This document shows, piece after piece, positions 59,085 through 64,000 of a stretch of DNA of 64,000 bases. Each line of letters opens with the position of its first letter. Within the stretch, counting starts at the first letter, position 1. Origin of the DNA: Typhlomys cinereus (lineage: Eukaryota; Chordata; Mammalia; Rodentia; Platacanthomyidae). Both the position numbers and the translations under genes were made by a program. The notes under the pieces were generated by a model. That model was not told the origin of the DNA, did no database searches, and saw nothing but the letters and a program-made list of their open reading frames with translations. The DNA is taken from contig JALPQD010000089.1 of NCBI GenBank assembly GCA_023101885.1, forward strand, positions 2,899,087 to 2,963,086, given 5' to 3'.

Positions 59085-59880
59085 CTCTCTTCCTAGCTTC
59101 TGATTCCCGTTCTATTCTGGATCTTTACCTGAGCGTCTCCTGGGCGCCTCATGCTCGCCGGGTGCTCAGCCTTGCCAACCCTCTCCGCTGACTCTCTGCC
59201 TACTTCATGGGTGAATGAATGATGCCATGCCCAAACCCAAACCCTCAATATCACTCCTTGCTTTCTCTATCCTCCTTCAATAGTCCATCCAACTGTCCGT
59301 TCCTCCTCCCTAACTTCTCTCAAATCCTCATCCCCCACTGACTTCCTGAATGCAGACTGTCATCACTGCTTGCTCTTCTTGTGACAACATCCTAACATTC
59401 CTCTTGCTTTTGATCTCGGCCACTACCATGTCAATCACACCACAGCCAGAGTGATCTGTGAAAATGTTCATATGTCTGTCTGTGCCTTAGACCTAACACA
59501 CATACACACACACAAAGCTCTCCAATACAGGCTTCCCTAGTTCTCTTCGATTTCTGTCACTTTCAGCTTCACTGATTTGCATAGTCATTATCTAGCTGTA
59601 CCTAACTAGACATAATTTCCTACAGTCTCCACCTTTGCTGAGTGGCTCTGCCCTCCTTCCATGCTTTGCTGTACAATTTCTCTGCCTGTAGCTCTCATTT
59701 TCACTGTGCTTGTCAATCTCCCCATCAAAACTGTGTCCTGGGTCCTCGAGGAAGTGTATGATTTTCCTGGATTAGATCCTCTGGATTAGATCCTCTCCTA
59801 CTTGCCTTTTTAATGTCACATTCTATACCACCTGCAATGGTGAATACTTGACACACAGGAGATGCCTAATGTACTTTCAA
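59085..59880 (+). repeat. L2 LINE 3' region
   Basis: Long collinear L2-like stretch: cacagccagagtgatctgtg, ctctccaatacaggcttccc, ttttaatgtcacattctata, cacacaggagatgcctaatg. Contains a perfect 14-bp tandem repeat (ctggattagatcct at 59767-59780 and 59781-59794). Confidence 0.6.
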
Positions 59881-60834
59881 AGGAATGACATTTTGTTGTC
59901 AAGGAATGAAATCATGGTACAACTACCATCTTTCTGTTACATGGTAGAGTCAGCAACAATTTCCCAATATTCCAACTCTTTCTCCAGTGTTCTGTGACAG
60001 ACTTTTAAAAAAGGACTTTTAAAAAATATAGATTATTAACTTCATTAGGCCATTGGAAAAGAAGTCAGTGATGAAATGTAAGGGCAAGAAGGCACTTTAC
60101 TTTGGATGAAGAAATGCTAAGAAGCATTGCAGAGAGAAAGAAATTTATATAATCCTGTGTACATATAGCTATACACATATGGTATGTACATATGTTAAGA
60201 TACTACTATAATGTGTAAGTATACTTCTTATGTATTCTGCCTATGGCTCTACTCTACTTGGGCAGCTCATTATAATACACAAGCAACAACTGGAAAGAAG
60301 AAACTTGTTTCTGTAACACTTTCATGATACCATATTAAGCATTATGTGTATGGGGGGGGTGAAGAACCCTAAGAGATTATCTAGGTGATCAAGTATAGAC
60401 AGAGGCAAGATGCAACTATGCTCTGTGGGGCTCTTCCAATTTCACGACGTGATGCTTCAGCGAAGGAAAATCAGTAAGGAAAACAGAAAGCCGGGGAAAG
60501 GGAATTAAGTGGCCAGAAAAGACCTGGAGCAGGAAAGTAAACACAAGCTAGATGGGTAGAAAGAAGTGGATTCAGCTGGCACTGGGCTTCAGGACATGCA
60601 CAGAAAGCTCAGCACTGCTGAGCTGTTTGGAAAGCAGTCTCATTGTCCTAGTCAGCACACTCCATTGCTGCGCCAAAGGTTCCCACCAGGTGTTTGCATT
60701 GACTCAAGTGAGCAGCTATCTTTCAGTTATCATATGATGCATAAAAGGTGAATCTTAAGACATGCTTACCTTGGGAATTGCAGTTCTAAGAAAGTATTTC
60801 ATTATTTTCATTCTTTGAATGCAATGAATTTAAG

Positions 60835-61480
60835 TCTTTTTTATTCCCACATTACCTGGTCCCCTATCCCCTTCCTTCTCTCATTGAAAGTCGTCTTCTT
60901 CCTAAAATCAGTCTCCCTGCTACTTCCAAGTCTTTTTGTCTGTGTGGCCCACCGAGGTCACCTGGGTTGCTTACACTGACATATGACCACTGGAGCACGG
61001 TCAGTATATCAGTAGTTATACCACTGAAGAAAACAGCTCCTCTTCCCACAGCCAGCTTTATCCCTTAATCATCCAAGTGAGGTATGGGGCTTCTTGAGTT
61101 CTTCCCCCTTCCATGGCAAAATGTTGATAGGCAAATCTTGTCCAGGTCTTATGAAAGTAGACACGCCTGCAGTGAGTTCACAGATGCAGCCGTCCTATTA
61201 AATCCAGAAGATACTGTCTGACAGTACCCCTCTCCCCTCTGGCTCTTTCATGCTTTTCCTCCCATTCTTCCATAATGTTCCCTGACCTTGTGATTGGGAG
61301 GAGATTTAGATATCCTGTTTACGGCCATGTACTCTGTTATTTCCCTCTGCACTTTGTTTAGTTGTTGTTTTTCTATACTAAATGTCTTCCATTGCAATAA
61401 GGAGCTTCTTGGTTGGAGTCTGAGAACTACATTGATCTAAGGGTAAGTATTTAGAAAGCAGTTTGATATCATGTCCATGT
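60835..61480 (-). repeat. L1 3' UTR, antisense
   Basis: Matches the reverse of the rodent L1 3' UTR: cactggagcacggtcagtat, tgcagtgagttcacagatgc, atccagaagatactgtctga, cctctggctctttcatgctt, cttccataatgttccctgac, cttcttggttggagtctgag, ctacattgatctaagggtaa. Confidence 0.82.
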
Positions 61481-61999
61481 AGCAAAAGAGTTTTGCTAGT
61501 TATGCTCTATCAAAATTAACTCCATAAGTGTGGCCTACCACACTGATGATGTCATTATTTATTAAGCAAGCAGGACATCTCGAAACAAAAGGAGCCATCT
61601 TGCTCCTGCAGGGAGTTCCTCGTTGGTAGACATGTCTGAGATATGACATGTTGGAAATGTGAACTTCTAGACTGAATGCAGACTTTCTAAACCCAATCAT
61701 TTTTGCAGGACTTTCCATTAAAGGACATTCAGATATCCTTTAATAAGTCTCCTTACTTTGCAAAACCATTCAATACTTCTTCCATCTTCAAAATGTTCAA
61801 ATTAGACTAAAACAATGTTCTCTAAGGTGGGCACTTCCACATCGTCTCTTGCACTGTTTGTAAAGCCATTGCCTTTCATATCTTTGTTGGTTCACATCAC
61901 AAATAATCATATTACAGTTTCTAATGGCCCTGTAGTAAGTTAACCTATACACATTTTTCAATTATTCAATCCAACATAGAAACAATTCATTTTCTTTCT

Positions 62000-62242
62000 T
62001 TTTTTTTTTTTTTTTTTTTGCATGTGTGGGCAGATGTAGAAGAGGCTGCTTGAGTGTGTGCGCTTATGGAAACCCAAGGGTGGTATTGGAAATCACCCTG
62101 GATTGCTCTGGGGTTTCCCAGCCTCTGTCTTCTAGAGATGGAAGAATAGGTTGCCGCCATTTCTGCCCAGCATTTTTACATGGATCTGGGGATTCAAACT
62201 CTGATTCTTTTTCTCGAAAGGCAAAGGCCATCTCCCCAGTCC
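62000..62242 (-). repeat. Long-body SINE, antisense
   Basis: Poly(T), gcatgtgtgggcagatgtag, gtggtattggaaatcaccct, ggattgctctggggtttccc, tctgcccagcatttttacat, ggatctggggattcaaactc, aaaggccatctccccagtcc. No long TG tract in this copy. Confidence 0.87.
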
Positions 62243-63354
62243 TGAGCAGTTCATCTTGATCAACCAACTTTATGCAGTATTCATTGAACAGAAATTCATA
62301 GCAGTTCTGAGAAAATTCCATTGGCTTTTAAATATGATTTTTAGGGTATCTTAGTCCTACTTCTGATTCAAGCTACTGACGCTTCAAAATTGGACAAGAA
62401 CTTTGTAAAGATCCTGTGATATTACACTAGCTGCCTTTTCCTCCTTTCCAGTGTTCTGGATGCAAATCAAAGTGTTTTTATATAACTCCAAAGGCAATGA
62501 GGTAAGAAGAGAAGGCAAAATGTTTTTCTTCAATTTCTGAGTAAACAATTTGAATGGTGAGCTAAGAACATATGTACTTACCCCCTGGAGACTTCAGATT
62601 CCCAATGGAACTGACTGTTCAGCAAGATATTACAATATATGCTCCTAAATAACAGGGGGCTCAGAGTGGCCTTTGGATTTGCAGTTCTGTGATCACATAA
62701 TACTTAGAAATGGTTCATTTAATTATCCTACAATGAGACATCCATATAAGAAACTAATCTACTCAATGATGATAGTAAAGTACTTAATTTGTGTGCCTGC
62801 CTTCAAACATACCACAGTCCATTGGGAGAAATACATAATTAACTGCACAATTATAACACCATTATGTAAATTGGACTAGGGTGTATGTAAAGTACAATGC
62901 CAACTTGGAGCCAAGTTCTTTGTAAACTACGGCTATTTGTAAGTCATTTTTGAAATCAAATCAGAACAGAACCAGGCTTTGTCTAAAAGTGAAGGAAGAG
63001 CATTTATTTATTATCATGGGTGAAAGAAGGATATAAAGAGGATTATTCTTAAATGTAGTGCTAATTAAAGATTTTTCTCTAATTTTGGAAAATAATTTTC
63101 TCCCCTCTTCATGGCTTTTCCTTCCCTGCAGAAGGAATTCCTCCTGTTCACAGTTTTCCAGTAGAAAAGGGTAGATTAACTCATATAAAGTTGGAGGATG
63201 AAACTGGATCTACATGATGTAAATTTTTTCATGAGAAAAGCCTGAGTACCCTCAGTTTAAGTAGTTCTATATCATTCCTTTGGTTTTTCTTTCTAGAAAT
63301 GGATTCAGTAGACTCCAGGATCTCCAGACAATACGTAAATCTCTAATCATAGTT

Positions 63355-63615
63355 TAGTCCATTCTTTTTCCTCAGCCTCTGATACTTCTAATGGCCTTAA
63401 TTTCTCTAGCCAAGTTGTATGCATTCCTCAGAGCTTTCCACAAATGCCACTTCCACAAAAGCACTCTCTGGCTCCCCATGATTGAAATTAGTGATTCTCC
63501 CTCTTCAGTTTATTCCACTATGTGCGACCGTCATCTTGTAACTCGTGTGCATGCCTGTCTGCCACGTTAGTCCAGAATCTCACTGATGAACACAGCCAAC
63601 CATGTTTCATTGACC
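63355..63615 (+). repeat. Probable L2 fossil
   Basis: Diverged L2-like order with ctttccacaaatgccacttc and a gtttattccactatgtgcga segment. Confidence 0.4.
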
Positions 63616-63948
63616 ACAAATATACCAGCACTTTTTTTTTTGCATGGAGTAGGTGGCTTATTTATATATGCTAAACAAATGGATGCTGACAGGGAAGTAG
63701 AAGTTTTACATTATCAACCATATCCCAGAGGTTAATGATGTGACTCACCTCTCTGAGAAGAAAGATGTCTTACAAAAGACATACAGTGGTAAGAAACACA
63801 CACAAGACAAACAGACCCGGTTCAGGAACTAATCTGCCATTTACATGCAACGTGACCATGGTCAGATGGACTTAATGTCTGGAAACTTCAATTATTTTCA
63901 ATGAAGAAAGTAATGATTAAATTTGCAATGCTTTTATCATTTAGTGGT

Positions 63949-63971
63949 TTTATATATATATATATATATAG
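63949..63971. repeat. (TA)n microsatellite
   Basis: About 11 TA units near the right end. Confidence 0.9.
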
Positions 63972-64000
63972 TACCTGTTCTAGTTGTGATCAATTATAGA

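Larger units (their letters stand above)
12112..64000 (+). other. Dlg2: Intron downstream of the Dlg2 exon (partial)
   Basis: At least 51.9 kb without a recognisable next exon; the expected SH3 exon would begin with A-M-F-D-Y-D-like coding. Stretches where I see neither gene nor named repeat include 13866-14780, 16081-16985, 17860-18270, 20941-22015, 22246-23220, 28451-28980, 30139-31680, 32741-33570, 35399-36370, 37381-38180, 42061-42635, 44206-45300, 47101-47880, 48441-49380, 51076-51620, 53131-54345, 54476-55800, 58626-59080, 59881-60830, 61481-61990 and 62243-63350. Very large introns are known for Dlg2. Confidence 0.8.

Overview
This window is mammalian, and specifically rodent, genomic DNA. 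It holds long non-coding stretches, many (CA)n/(TG)n, (GGAA)n and (GATA)n microsatellites, B1, B3/B2-like and ID/B4-type SINEs, rodent L1 3' ends, and older MIR, L2 and L1M fossils. Nothing suggests a prokaryotic or viral replicon. There is no operon-like gene packing, and almost every open frame is either under 100 codons or a translated microsatellite.

One protein-coding exon can be supported: a 115-bp exon at 11997-12111 on the + strand with good splice signals. It encodes the hinge between PDZ3 and the SH3 domain of a DLG-family MAGUK scaffold. Its residues fit DLG2 (PSD-93/chapsyn-110) better than DLG1, DLG3 or DLG4. The rest of the window is therefore best read as two partial introns of Dlg2: at least 12 kb upstream and at least 51.8 kb downstream. 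No sequence resembling the next SH3 exon was found.

Layout: 1-1.7 kb is a pyrimidine microsatellite, SINEs and a recent tandem duplication. 1.7-9.6 kb is mostly single-copy with MIR, B3 and B1 pieces. 9.65-10.46 kb is an L1 3' end followed by a SINE. 11.4-11.8 kb is an ancient L1M fragment just before the exon. 12.3-15 kb has B1 pieces and two GGAA arrays. 15-26 kb is dense in SINEs, retroposon tails and MaLR-like elements, with a GATA array at 25.6 kb. 26.2-28.1 kb has few repeats. 28-35.4 kb holds L1, L2, L1M and SINE pieces. 36.4-37.4 kb is a nested L1-in-L1 insertion. 38.4-40.2 kb is again repeat-poor. 40-51 kb is SINEs, MaLR-like elements and MIRs. 51.9-52.5 kb is an antisense solo LTR inside a B1. 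52.5-64 kb holds L1M, L2, MIR, SINE and L1 fragments.

The SINE that recurs most has a usual B2/ID-like tRNA-derived head but a body I do not recognise from mouse or rat B2. This suggests a rodent outside Mus/Rattus, though I cannot name the species. I found no new biochemical system. The items most worth checking are this SINE family and its head-only form, the nested insertions with clear target-site duplications, and opposed SINEs flanking the exon.
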